A stretch of DNA of 64,000 nucleotides from Litomosoides sigmodontis (lineage: Eukaryota > Nematoda > Chromadorea > Rhabditida > Onchocercidae). The stretch lies in assembly GCA_963070105.1 (NCBI GenBank), contig OY718804.1, positions 2,458,817 to 2,522,816 on the forward strand, written 5' to 3'. The stretch's first letter is position 1. Every line of letters starts with the position of its first letter. The position numbers were made by a program, and so were the translations under genes. The notes below the pieces were generated by a model, which was given only the letters and a program-made list of their open reading frames with translations, had not been told where the DNA came from and searched no databases. Of this stretch, positions 1 through 12,437 are shown piece by piece.

Positions 1-1239
1 GGAAGTACTTGTACTGCGAACATCACGTTGCTATGATATGTTTGATGAGAAAGTTGTCCTCGGCAATGAAGCAAAGCAATGGCGCTATGATCGTCAGCAG
101 TATCGTGAATTTATCGGACCCTTGGCTGATTTAATGTTTGATTTTGCGCATGCCTTATCAAAGATGCAGTTGCATCAGGCGGAATATGTCCTCCTCACTG
201 CAATTGCTATTTTTTCCGGTAATTTATTCAAATTTGGATGCAACGAATTTTTTTTTTTTTTTTGCTTCCTCAAATTTTAACAGGGAAAAATATTGAGTGA
301 TTTGTGGAGCTTTATGCAAATCAAATTACAGTTTTATTTTATAATTTTTCTCAAAACCAATGCATTGCTCTGTTTATTTTCTCTTTCTTTTTTGAATTTT
401 GTAATTTTGAACCAAAAAAAAAATAAGTTCAAAAATATTTAAAATAAAGTGAATAATGATGATTTTCGTGTGTTTTTGAGTAAAATACATCGCATTTGAG
501 TAAATCGCATTCTCAAAAAGGAACAAACAGGAAAATAATGTCAAAATCAAAGAGTCACCGCCATCTTTCATAGCAAAATTGCATACGTATGAAGTAGGAT
601 AATTCGCTATTTATCAGTTAGTTATTAATTATTTGAATAAGTAATTGCAGTGTGTATTTCAGATCGACCTGGTTTACTTGAACCAAAGTCTGTGGAAGAT
701 ATTCAAGAAGTTTACACATCTGCGCTACAATCATACGTTGATGCTCTAAGACCGAAGCAGCGGAATATTTTTTCGCGTTTATTGATGAAACTCACTGATC
801 TTCGAAGTCTTGCTTCTGAACAGGTATTGTATGGATGGAAGTGATGATGGAAATTTGCATATTTCCATAATTCGATAAGAAATATCATTGTCGTAAATTG
901 TATATTTAAATAGGAAAATTTTTTTTCTTATATTTTCAGAGTGAAATAATTACGGGAATTAGCTCAACGGGTATTGCCATTACGCCACCACCACCATCAT
1001 CATCATCATCATCGTCATCATCATCATCATCATCATCGTCATCATCGTCACAACAATTGTATGATATGAAATTTACCGCTACAAAATCACAATTGCAACA
1101 CCGTCAACAACAGCAACAACAACAGCAACAACAACAACAACAACAACAACAGCAACAACAACAACAACAACAACAACTACCGTATCATTTATATGCACAA
1201 GCACATTATCAACCATCAACCTCAACCGGTTATCCGTAA
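1..1239 (+). CDS. EcR: Ecdysone-receptor-like nuclear hormone receptor, C-terminal part (ligand-binding domain plus poly-Ser/poly-Gln tail)
   Basis: The gene is cut by the left edge; only its last three exons are present: 1-218, 663-823 and 940-1239 (TAA at 1237-1239). Joining 218 to 663 rebuilds a GAT codon and gives LLTAIAIFSDRPGLL, the helix 8/9 signature of EcR/LXR/FXR-type (NR1H) receptors. The EVLVLR...YD start and the LTDLRSLA segment near the end also fit the EcR ligand-binding domain. Such receptors are ligand-activated transcription factors that partner RXR; filarial worms are reported to have them whereas Caenorhabditis lacks EcR. After LASEQ the frame continues into SEIITGISS, prolines, a long serine run (TCA/TCG), a glutamine run (CAA/CAG) and a short tail. 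No AF-2 helix of the FLEEIW kind follows, which is odd for an activator; an alternative last exon could supply it. Another NR1 receptor such as a DAF-12 relative is less likely because of the IFSDRPGL match. Confidence 0.82.
961..1176 (+). repeat. Coding trinucleotide repeats (poly-Ser then poly-Gln)
   Basis: Within the last receptor exon a TCA/TCG run (about 988-1050) encodes serines and a CAA/CAG run (about 1103-1176) encodes glutamines. The codons are mixed (TCA with TCG, CAA with CAG) and the frame stays open to the stop, which fits a translated low-complexity tail. The antisense poly-Val frame is a shadow. Confidence 0.85.
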
Positions 1240-3102
1240 CATCAGAATACGTTTTTGCGGTTTGACGTGAATTGTTGAAAAAGTTTTCGGCAATCAATAC
1301 AACTCCTGACGTAGTTTTTTTGGCATTTAGAATTATTTCACGTATAATACTAGTACTACTACTACTGCTACTGCTACTACTATCATGTATATGTCGTAAT
1401 GTTGGTCAAAGATTTGAAAAAATGTCATTAGGAAACTTTTTTTCCAAGTGTTGACGTCATTTTGAACTTTTTTTTTGAGCGCTCAATTATATTTTTATTA
1501 ATTAATAACACATATAACTGAGTGTATGTTATAATGCATGTTATTAATTATTATGTGGTGTGTGTTATTAATTGAATAATGCGTTATTAGTTAATTAATT
1601 AATGTGTGCTATTAATTATAACTGTTATTCCATGCAATTCTATATGTCCGCGTAATTAATGATTGTTTTTTTTTCAGAGCTATTTTAGGATTAAAATTAT
1701 CGACCACAATCTGTTCATTTTTTCCACCATTATATTCGTATTTTAAATTTTCGTAGCAATACTTGTTGAAAAATGATAGGTGAAATATGGGGAAAAAAAA
1801 TTTTTTTTTAAATTTAACAATTTTACCAATTGGAAATTGGGAAATGCCATACATATTGATTGGTTAGAAATGAAAATTTTAAAAAATTACTAAGTTAGCT
1901 TGTTTGATGATGAAGAATTTGCTGAAACAATGTGAACAATCGTCCACAATTTCATTTTCCATGTGTGTGTGTTTTTTTTGGCGAAACATTGAAATTTTTG
2001 CATTTACTTTTTCAATTACTAATCTTCCCTTTCTCTTCGGGCATCCGTGTTGTTGTAGTTGTTGTTTTCAATTCAATTGTATTGCTAACAGTCAGGTAAA
2101 AACGAACAAAAACAGCAAAAGAAGGTGAACAGGAAATTTTCTTGTAAATTTTTTATTTTCCATAAAATGCAATTGTTACAGCGTTGTGTTACAACGAAGA
2201 AAACATTCGGATAGCAACTAATCAATAATTCACTCAACTGATTAATTAATTAATTAGTTGTGAAATGCTATCTTATGCTAATAAATTTTAGCAAAAAAAA
2301 AAAAGAATGACATGAAATTCTTCACAATTTAAAACATCCTGCAACATCATTAACCGAACGATTTGCAAAAGTGCTACTTATCGATTGCATGATAACTGAT
2401 AGGGTAATCGTTTATTAAATCAGACTAATTAAATTACAAATAAAAATTATAACTCAACTTTAAATTTGCATCGTTTTGTCTTTCAAAATTAAATTTAAAA
2501 AAAAAAAGAAATTGGAAAAAAATGCTAAATTAAATATCACAAAATAACTGAAATAAATTTTTTTTTGCGCAATGCAAACCGAAGAAAACGACAGAAGAGG
2601 ACAGTAATAAAAATGAATTGAAAACTGAGTGATAAAAATGATAAATTTGAATGCAAACTATCATTTGCTATCTTTTGCTTTATTTTAACCTTTCGAAATT
2701 ATTTCAATTTTTAAATAAATTAAAATTTTTTTAACTCTACAACTGTCAACTTTTATATATTTCTAGTTCATTTTGAAATTTTTAGCATAAAAAAAAGGTT
2801 TTTCAAATTGTTCGATAAAGTATTAGCTTATTAGCTTGCAACTACCTAGCTAGTTCATAGCGCTAAGTGTGACTCGCTAAGCTTGCAGGCAGCAAGTGCT
2901 AGTTGATAGCCGTGAAAATGATAAGTGAAATTCCAATTTCGATATTCTGTTTGATGCCTAGCAAATATGTTAATGAAAATTTAACGATGGTTGTGCGAAC
3001 GCTGAAATTATAAACGTTCATTTCGCATTCGAATACGAAATGAAATTTGAGCGGTGGGAAAATTCTTCAGCTATAACAATTGAGCAGTGAAGTTTCGCTG
3101 CA
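1240..3102. other. Intergenic DNA between receptor and protease genes
   Basis: AT-rich, with long T and A runs. From about 1481 to 1625 there is a degenerate array of TTATTAATTA-like units separated by GTGTGT-like spacers. I looked for a further receptor exon carrying an AF-2 helix and found none I could defend. The promoter of the protease gene presumably lies in the right half; no motif stands out. Confidence 0.5.
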
Positions 3103-6100
3103 ATGAATTCACTCACTTCTGTGATTGTCCTCCTCAGTTGCCTTCTCATCGAAAATGGTATGCAAATTTTGTTCAAACATTCTGTTTCACTATACATTTG
3201 CTTGTTTGTAAAATTTTTGTTAGAATTTTTACTGCAAAATTTTTTTGGTGGAAATTTTTGGAATGAATTTTGATGTGAATTGAATTTTGAGTGTGAATTG
3301 TTGTTGGTATGGAATGTTTTGACTTTAAAGCAATTCAAATTAATTTCGCAATAGAAAAAAAGGAGCATGTAAAGAAGGTTGGCAATAGTTACGAGAGAAT
3401 TTTCATTAACTAATAGAAATATTTGATTAATTTAGCTGGAAGGAAAAAAGTGAGAAAGATGAGAATTGCACGAAAATAATTTGTAGAGGTAGGAAAGGTT
3501 AAAAAAAAAATGAAAATTGCCTAAAATAGTTTAAATTGAAATTCAGAAAAGTTCTAAATTTTATTCCATTTCTTTCTTTTCAGTTAAGTCCGAAATAAAT
3601 GCTGACGCGCCGGTCAATGAACCATCATACTACAGTAGGTTCAATTGTGCGATATTAAATTTGTTTAAGTGTTCCTGTTGCATTAGCTACTTCTAAATTT
3701 CATTGTAAAATTTTTTAAGTTAACTTTTGCAGATCCACGAAAGTGTGGATTAACGTTACGCACTACCACTACACGTGGTAAACGGTACGTACGAAAGCCG
3801 GATTATCATTTAAAAGTACTCGGTGGAACGGATGTTGAAATGGATGAGCATCCGTGGACGGTAGCTGTTTACTTGAATGGTTGTACGTTTTGCATTCTTA
3901 CCACTCTACCCTCTTCTATGAGTTATAGGAGAATTTGAAATTTACAGAGTAATAGAATTTTATAAATTTTGAAATTATTGTACAAAAAATTCACTTACAC
4001 TTACACTTAAATTGTTTGTAATTTCACTTTACTATTTATCATTTAAATTTTTATTCGTATCTCAGTTAGTATCAAAATTGAAGTCAATAAATTTGTTAAA
4101 TTTTTAAATTTACGTGAAAATTTTCTGGCTAATTTTTACAAAGTGAATTTTCGTATTCATATAGCTACTATATATGAATGCTATTTTTTTGCATTAATCA
4201 AAAAAGTTTAAATGATGCAAATTTTAAATAATTTTAGCACACTTTCTTTTTGTTGTTACGCAACATCATTCCTTTACTGCTATTTTAATCATTTTAAAAT
4301 TTCAATTCACTTTTTTGTTGCTATAAGCGAGATATGATGGATGGATGAGTGGTGCGCAGTTAATAAGTAAAACAGATCGGAAAATATGCTTTATAGCTTT
4401 TAATGTGATAATTCCCTTAATTAATACTTAATTTGTTGGTAATTCAATTAGTCATTTAGCTATTCAATTTCTCGTCTGTCTTTGATATTTTGCATTTCAT
4501 TGTGTTTCATCCATCAAATCTCTCCGTGTAATGCATTTAAACTGCTTCAGTTAATTAACTTCAGAAACACTCCATGAGAGTACTGTTTAGCATAGCTGAA
4601 AAGTTGAAATTTACGAAACAGTTTTTGCATTAAAATTTTTAGTGTTTTTTCTCTTAAAATTCCTTCTGTTACTCTCTTGCTCACTCTCTCTCTCTCTCTC
4701 TCTTTTCAAATCGTATTGTTACTTCATAATAAGCGTCGATTTTTTTTGTAAGTTTATTGTTGTGTTGGCACGCTAATTTCACGTAAGCACGTTCTGACAG
4801 CAGCACATTGTTTTATCAGAGACGATGTTAAACCAACCGTGGGACGATGTAGGTAAATCTGCTTTTTCATTATCACTAAATGTTTAATTTATCGTTTCAG
4901 TTAAATTATTTATTTTGAAAAAAAAAGGAGAGAGGAAGAGAGAGAAGAGCGGAAATGTCACATTGAGCAATATTATTTGTCAAAAAGTTTGTTTACATTA
5001 TATTTTTTTTTTTGTATTTTTTTTTTTGGAGAAGCTAAAAAATATGGCTGAATTTTTGATGACTTTCTTGAGTGCTACACTTAAATTATGAAAATCTCTT
5101 CCTCTCTATCTTTCTAGCGCAATTTTAGTTTTTTTTTTTGCCTAACTAGTTGAATAACTGTATGAGCTATTGATCAGTTACAACAATTCAGGAGGGACAA
5201 ATTTGTTATGAGTTGAAATTATCTGTTATGTTGAAATTTTGGATGGAATTGCTCATAATTTGAATTTGAGCGCTGAACATGCGATCACGGAAGAAGAAGC
5301 GCTGAAGTATACAAGAGTAATGTATGGTTCGAAGTGCCTGAGACGAAGCAGAGCAAGCAATTGTTTTAATTCAACAGGAATGAAAACAGTACGTATTGTA
5401 AGGTTCGCAAATAATCAATTCATATTTTTTACAGTAAAGCAACTACCAAAAGCATGAAATACACAATGATAATGGTAAATGAAGTATCGTTGCAGAAATC
5501 GTAACTCTACCTCTTGCTAAGATTACTGTAGTCTGTAGAGCACCGTAACATTGAGAAATATGTTAGGAATTTATTTTGGCCAATTTAGCATTTGTGAAGT
5601 TTTCACTCAGGTACAGTCGAATAAAGGTGAAGGTAATTTTGTTAGAAAAAAGACAATTGCTAACGTATAGTTCGGCTTCTTTGATATTATTAGCAGTAAG
5701 ACAGTTGAAGATTTTCAAATTACTATTTAACGCAATTTAGATGTTAAGCAATGAGGCAAATCGAATTTGGCGGGACATTTATTGTTACAACGAAAGGTTT
5801 TCGTAGGCGTAAGTGAAATAACAGGTTGGAAAAAATGCGTTTACAGATGCAAATCTAAAAAGGTTTTAGAAATTTAGAAATTTAACCAGGAAAATTTGCA
5901 TACTATGGAAATTGGAACTTAAGGTTTAGGTGAACTTAAGGTTTAAGTGAATAGGAAGACTTCTAGCAGGTGCTTGTGATTAATGCATTTTTTACGGATA
6001 TGCTCACAATTATTATACATGATTGATGAGAACGAAAGTATTTATTTTAAACACAGTCATAGCAGCAAATTACGGTTGGAATACTGTAATGATTGAAATT

Positions 6101-8235
6101 TGGTCCTTTTTTCAAGGATATTTCGAAGTTTCGATAGAAGTGATGAAATAATACTTTAGATTAATTTACCGCATCTTTCTTTCAGATTAATAAATAATAA
6201 GTGTAACTTGATTGTGCAATATTTGAATATTATGATATTTTCATCACTTATCACTTCTTTAAATGTGATTTTTCTATTGCTATGATCATCAATAAAGCAA
6301 AAATTTTGAACATTTTTTTCTACTTTCAAAAGTTTTTTTTGATTAATTAATGCTTGTAGCTAATTTTACTTAGCTTAACTCACATTTGATAGGGCGCAGT
6401 ATGGACGTTTCTTTCGACAACGTTGCACGGGCGGTGATATTGCACTGTTGGAATTAAAAAAGGAAATAAGCGAGAAAGATGCTAATTATATTTGTTTGGC
6501 AAATAGAGTTCTTTTCACCGAGAAATTTTACACCATACAGACTGCTGGATGGGGAAGCAATCGTCGGTTTTTTCTTAATTTTTTTCTTTTTTTTAAAAAT
6601 TTTTTGAAAACATGAAAATATTTTGAAATCTATTGCTTGATTTTAGCAGCTATAAAATGCAATTATTATGGTTGATTTTGCAAAGATTAGAATTTAATTG
6701 CTTGCTCAATCCATTCATATTTCATTCGCATTAAACTATTGTAATCGATGATGATAATTTGTTCTTAAACAAATATCTATGACATCAGAAATGTTAGCAA
6801 TGACAAACAAGTTAGACTGAATAATTTGAACTAAATTTTTTTACTTTATATGTAACATTTTTAAAGTTTCGCTTTTTTTCCATTTATAATTAGTCAATTT
6901 TAGCGGCTATGAAGCGTATTATTATGAATAACTTGCAAAAATTGGAATTTAGTCGTTTGTTTGATTATGGCGCGTGTAAGGAAAAAATGGATAGTATACC
7001 GAATGACGCGTTATGCACTGAGGAGTCATATAATCAAAACGTTTGCTTGGTAAATTTTTTTAAAAAATATTTTATTTTTTTCAGTTTACAGAGCAAAAAA
7101 TACTAATTATTTTGTATTATTAAATTATAATTCAGCAAAAAATACAGTAAGCTCGATATACGGTATATAAGGCATACGGTATAATTGAAAAACCAAGGAT
7201 AGGAGTATTCATGTACTGCTCAATTCCTTGGTATTTTTTTTCAAAATTATTATTTCACTTTTGCATTATATATGTAAAAAATTACACATGCAATATTTTT
7301 CTATCCTTTGATGACCACTTTACATTATTAATATTAAGCAATTTATATCATTAAATTATAATTAAACAAACAACACAGTTTTGAGAAGCATCTATATTGT
7401 TGAACTCGAAAAAAGCATTTTCTAATTTAATATTATCACTGTTTGCTAGAGAAAGATAACAGCGACAAATTAGTATTTGCTTTTAAAAATAAAATGCTTT
7501 CATTCGACCATTTCAATTTTTGTGAATTATGCATAATTTAGAAATTTTTCACATTTCGAAACTTTTAATTATTTTCCGCAAATTTCATCTTTTCGCTTTT
7601 CTCTATTTTTGTCTGCTTTAAGTTCAAAGCGTAAAAGTTTGCACTTTCATAATAGCAATTTCATGCGAAAATTTAGACTTTGTTTCTATTCTGTAAAACT
7701 GTCGTATAAAAAGAAAAGATGAAGGAATGTGCAGGGCTCGTAGCAAAATATTACTTTCCATTATTTGAATTTATTTATCATCCTGCATGGTCCAACACTT
7801 CCTTTTATTTAATGTCTGTGAAATGAATAGACTGATGTGAAATTCATTTCAGCCTTCGTACTGACTTTTTTTTTAAAAAGAAAATTGAATAACTTTCCAA
7901 AGCAGTTATAATGAAGTATTATAGATCAGTGTACAAATTACTACTATTTAAGGTGTTATTGTTGCTTATTTCTCAAATATTTGCATAGCATCTAATAGCA
8001 CATTACGTCTAGTGTGAATGTCCGATCATTTCAGGGTGATAGTGGTGGTGGTCTGATGGTGCAACTTCATGATGGACGTTGGCTGCTTCTCGGTGTCGTC
8101 TCGTACGGTAGCCCGTGCGACAGATTGCTGGAGAAGACGGTGAAACCATCAGTTCAGGTTTATACCAATGTTAAAATGTACAAGGGAGAGATTGATAAAT
8201 TTACTGGATATCTTTTACCTTGGGAACATATTTAA
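3103..8235 (+). CDS. Secreted chymotrypsin-fold (S1) serine protease
   Basis: Eight exons with matching phases: 3103-3157, 3584-3634, 3733-3882, 4753-4848, 5213-5402, 6393-6562, 6904-7049, 8035-8235; 1,059 nt, 352 aa. ATG 3103 opens a hydrophobic signal peptide (about residues 1-17). A pro-region follows, with Cys40 and an activation site before VLGGT (residue 64). The triad is His104 (LTAAHC), Asp196 (GGDIALLEL) and Ser289 (GDSGGG). YCCVGTLIS, ICLA and AGWGSN are further family hallmarks. The S1 pocket is unusual: Asn283 replaces the Asp189 of trypsin and VSYG replaces VSWG, so trypsin-like Arg/Lys cleavage is doubtful. The weakest junctions are the donors at 3882, 4848 and 5402 and the acceptor before 5213 (TTATGAG); they were chosen to keep the frame. 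Likely role: secreted proteolysis, digestive, moulting or host-directed. Substrate unknown. Confidence 0.87.
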
Positions 8236-9367
8236 ATTATGCTATGAATGCTCAAACAACCAATCACTATTTAATTTTATATATTATAAATTCGCACTTT
8301 CTTATTGTAATTGTCAAGCGAGATATGTGTCGAAATGCATATTTTGATGAGATGATTATTCACAAATTAACAATTTGAAATGCAAGTCCTTTCAATCATT
8401 GAAAAATGAAGATTTTAAAACTGATTAAATTAGAGCAAAAATGATTATATGATTAAAAAAAAAAAACATTGCTAATTAGAAGTTTTGTGTTATTCAACAA
8501 AAAAGCATGAAAGCTAATTTTTGCTGGCTTGAACACTTCCGATAACAACAACCGTAGCAGGTGTGATAAAAGTGGTGTAAACAAAGCAATGTAAATTAAG
8601 AAGTTACTGCAACGTGTACGTTAGAAATGATTGGTGGAGAGAGTTTACGTCCGAGATACTATCATTCCATAACGTGATTAATGAGTATACATTAATGATA
8701 ACTTGCAGACTGTTGTGATTACGTAAATCATGTTCACAACACTGTTGCTATGACCGTCGCAAAAATTACTGTTGTAAAAGTCATTGTTTTAATGCGTAGC
8801 AGATATCAGCAATGTTCTTAATTTAAAAAATCGCAGTTACACACACACACATGAAAATTTCAAGAATTTCTGAAAAGATTTTCGTCTTTATGAAAATTCA
8901 TTTCAAAAAAACTCCTAATTTTTCAATGCAATAATTTGGAACGGTGTGAGTGCGTAAAAGTTATTGGAAGGGTTCATCTGTTACAGTCGAAAGATGAAAA
9001 AATTTCCATAACACAAAATAATTTTCACTTTTTTTTTTGTAAAAGGATGAATACCGTTAGGATTTTTTTTCTCTCTCAATGAAGATAAATTCCATTACGA
9101 AGATCATTTAATGCTTGTTCTTCTAGATTAATGTGCTTGATTTGCATAAGCATTATGAAAAGTGTGCGTTAAATTAGACTACCATTACAACTAGGGAATA
9201 CTATTTGAGCATATTGTTGCATTCACGTACGTAAACGAACACAATCCGTCACTTTTATCAGTCTAAATCATCAACTATGCAACAAATGAGGAAGACACAG
9301 TTGCTAATGATATGAATATGTGAAGTGAATGTAAAATAGTAACAGTGACGTGAAACAAACAATACAG
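8236..9367. other. Intergenic DNA 3' of the protease gene
   Basis: AT-rich with no convincing gene. A short open stretch at about 8625-8675 on the plus strand begins with ATG (MIGGESLRPRYYHSIT) but cannot be connected to anything. A small CA run lies at 8839-8850. Confidence 0.4.
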
Positions 9368-11088
9368 AAGCGTTGTCTGTAGCAGAAACACTTCTAAGTC
9401 TGATTCAACTGTCTCTGCAAGGTTCGATATATGGAAATGTTGTTCTGATTTAATTTGTAGGTGGCAAATACTTCCATGCTCAATAACCTTAGTTTAAGCT
9501 AAGCTATTCAGCTTTTCCTACTTCAATCATTTCCATTGCCAAAATTTTCTCATATAAAAGATTCAATATGGTTTAAATTAATTGAATATTTCTATCACAC
9601 GTATTACCATAAGTTTATGCTATGCATTTAGAGAAGAAACGATAAATTAGGATATGAAAAACTGCTATACACATGAAAGCATTCAATTGATTTTAAGCGT
9701 TTCATCGTGCCGATATTCTCAAACATTTTAACAGTTGAACGTGTCAAATTTAAAACGTGTAGGAATTTATAGCAAAAGCGGCAAAGAGACCTTTTAAGTG
9801 ATGAAGCGTATCGTACAATGATGACAATTGGTGAGAGAGGTGAATTCGACTTGCTCTTCACGTCCATCAAATTGCATAATAATTTTAGGTGGCTTTCTTG
9901 CTGCAAACATCGGAAGTACTCTCGAAATGATAGAGATACTGTATTCTCTGTTAATCAATAATTTTAGGATTCTTATTGATGCACTGGGTGCAAACGACAG
10001 GATGGAAGAGAGCGAAGGGTGATGAAGGAGATGGTAGGGAGTAGTAGTAAGCAGGCAGACAGCCATAGCAGGATGACTATTCTGTACATGAGATTGTTGT
10101 GTTGAAAGTGTAAGATTTTTGCAGTTGTCGTGCAATTGGTTGCGCGTACGTTACGTGGAATCGCACGCTTTGAGCAGTGTTACGTGAAAGAATCGAATTA
10201 GGGAACGAGTTCTAGGCGAAGATACGGTATGTTTTCCTTCCATATGCGCTATTTTAAAATTTGGTAGGAGATTTGAAATGAGTTCAATTTTTTTCCTGAT
10301 TTCATTTTCATCACAAGTTTGTTGCATTCAAAAATGATTGTTACTATCAAGTTATGATTGCGGAAAGGTGATTCTTTCAAATATAGAATTTGCACGCACG
10401 TGGTGCATTTTGTGTGCACCTTCTGCTGTTGCTAATCCTCACCTATCAGCATTCATTTTTTTCCAAAATATTGAAATTAGGAGTGAAAAAAAAGAGTGCT
10501 TTCGCTCCTTTTTATATATACAAAACGTCGGTAGGAATTCGCATGTATCATGTATTTATATATATATATATGTATATCGATATTTGAATTTCACTAAATT
10601 CTTAAGCAGCTGAATTGTGCATCCTTTATATTCTAAGGGTAAGATGGATTTTAATACCTGTAGGGATGAAGGTCATCGAACTTTCGGAGTTGTCAAATAC
10701 GAGCTGTATTTTTTTTGAGGCTTAACTTGGCTTGATCAACGTGCATGCTTGTCAGCGAGGAATTTCGTGCAACTGCATCAATTTATGGATGTCAGACTGA
10801 ATACAGTAAGTTTTAGCTTAATTTTCCAGCAAAGATGATAACGTTGGGATTTTAGTCTTTTCTACGAGCCAATGCTATGATCTGGTTTTGTTTCTTTATA
10901 ATTTTTCCATTCTATACATTACTAATAGCACATGCTGTGGAAACATTCGTTTCTTCTTTATCGCAGTGTTTTGTGGATAATCAGTGGATTAAACAGATGT
11001 TTATTGAATTTTAGATTGATAAAGCAAAAAATGATAAAAAAAATTACCGTTCTTCTGTTCTGAAGAGTGAAATTGTAAGTGCATTTTT
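9368..11088 (+). other. Cluster of possible plus-strand exons, gene unresolved
   Basis: Several short open stretches between plausible splice sites have higher GC than their surroundings: 9368-9421 (EALSVAETLLSLIQLSLQ); 9735-9888, which reads QKRQRDLLSDEAYRTMMTIG and on but has an in-frame TAG at 9770-9772; 9968-10018 (RILIDALGANDRMEESE); 10125-about 10193 (VVQLVARTLRGIARFEQCY); about 10318-10365; 10756-10804 (SEEFRATASIYGCQTEY); and about 11015-11073. Some junctions agree in phase and others do not. They could be 5' exons of the downstream zinc-finger gene, a separate gene, a decayed gene, or chance. Minus-strand open frames of 92 and 113 codons cover 9628-10135, so strand is not settled. 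No family recognised. Confidence 0.27.
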
Positions 11089-12437
11089 GTAACTGCAGTA
11101 GGTGACACAGCTAATTGTTATGACAGAAATCTTATTACTGACAAGTTCTAGAGAGTGATTTATTTGTGTCCATGTCCTGAGCAGTAGTATAACTGTGCCA
11201 TAATTTTGGCCATAATTTTGACCATAATTTTTAATAAGGCCATAATTTTGCTTAAGAAACGTTTTACTTTTATACTCATTTCATGAGATTTTGCTTCTTG
11301 ATACTTTGACTTACAAAAATTGCTATCCACTTGCAAGCTTTATTTCCTTTTTTTCTGACATCGGTTAGTATCTTTTTTCATCTTCAACAGTGTGTTGTTG
11401 ACTTTTCAATGGAGGATAATAAATTGAATTGTCAACATCAATACATCCTATTATATGCAAAAATATTTCGTTACGACTACTAATCTTCTGGTCATTGATT
11501 TCATCCATTTAAGATTAAGAACATTGTGAATAGTTATTCTTTGTATTACGCCTCTTCTTTCACATATTCACGAGGAATCTGATTATTCAATTCTGTGAGA
11601 TCTCTTGGGTTCTGTAAAACCCGATTATCTATCTAGAAGAATCCTGACTGGAGACATTTCGCTTCTTAGGTTTCAGCGGATTTTTCCAATGGTTCATCTT
11701 GCTGGATGCTTTCCAAAGTCTACTTTTCATATATTTTTATCAAACAAATAATCTGCAAGAGGAATAAGCAAAAATATCACTTATTGTAATTCCATCCTCT
11801 GTTTGTTGAAACTCACAATACAAAACTACGAAAAACTGAGAGCTTGAGGGTGGACGTATGAACAGGCAGTTCTTTTTCCTTTTCCGCTACTAACTATAAA
11901 TTTTGAGCCAGTTGATTGATCATTCATATCATTGATGCTACTCATATTGTTACTTGAATCACTGTTACATTATTTGCTTTATTTGACAAAAATCTTTTTC
12001 GGATCTACGGCGAAATGCGTTTTTAACTATCTTTCTTTTATAAATATTTTTTATGGTACTGAGCATTGCTCTGCATTGAGGATTGGCTCTTTTTGGTAAG
12101 ATTAAAGTCATTAAATCGAAGTTTCGAGCTGTGCAATGAAAAATAAACAAAAATTAATAAGTTAAAAATTTTGAAGTTTAGTAGAAAGACAATCAAGCAG
12201 AAATCCAAAAAAAATTCAAGGTTTTGATAACTTTGTTCGTGGCCTCGTTTAAGCTCAGTTATAAGCACATCTTGCATCTCTACTACACTTACTGCACTAA
12301 TTTTTATGCTGCTAACGTTATAGGCAATGGATACCAAACACATGGAATTTCAGTATAAGAGGACATAAGTACTAGTATGAAGTTTATAAGCTTTTAGTAA
12401 GCGTATCCCGAATTGAGTTGTCTGAGGTTATCTCCAG
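11089..12437. other. AT-rich stretch, no defended gene; short CCATAATTTTG repeats
   Basis: The 11-mer CCATAATTTTG occurs about four times between 11199 and 11253, once imperfectly. A 50-codon open stretch (about 11597-11749, plus strand) has no splice links or recognisable family. This interval probably is the first intron(s) or the promoter of the zinc-finger gene. Confidence 0.4.

Noticed and set aside
9794..10135. 113-codon minus-strand open frame
   Set aside because: Ser/His-rich and without recognisable domain; the opposite strand has segments with better exon-like boundaries, though neither is proven.
11597..11749. 50-codon plus-strand open stretch, with the reverse strand also looking coding-like
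   Set aside because: Reverse strand has several stops, plus strand has no splice partners; such lengths occur by chance in a window of this size.
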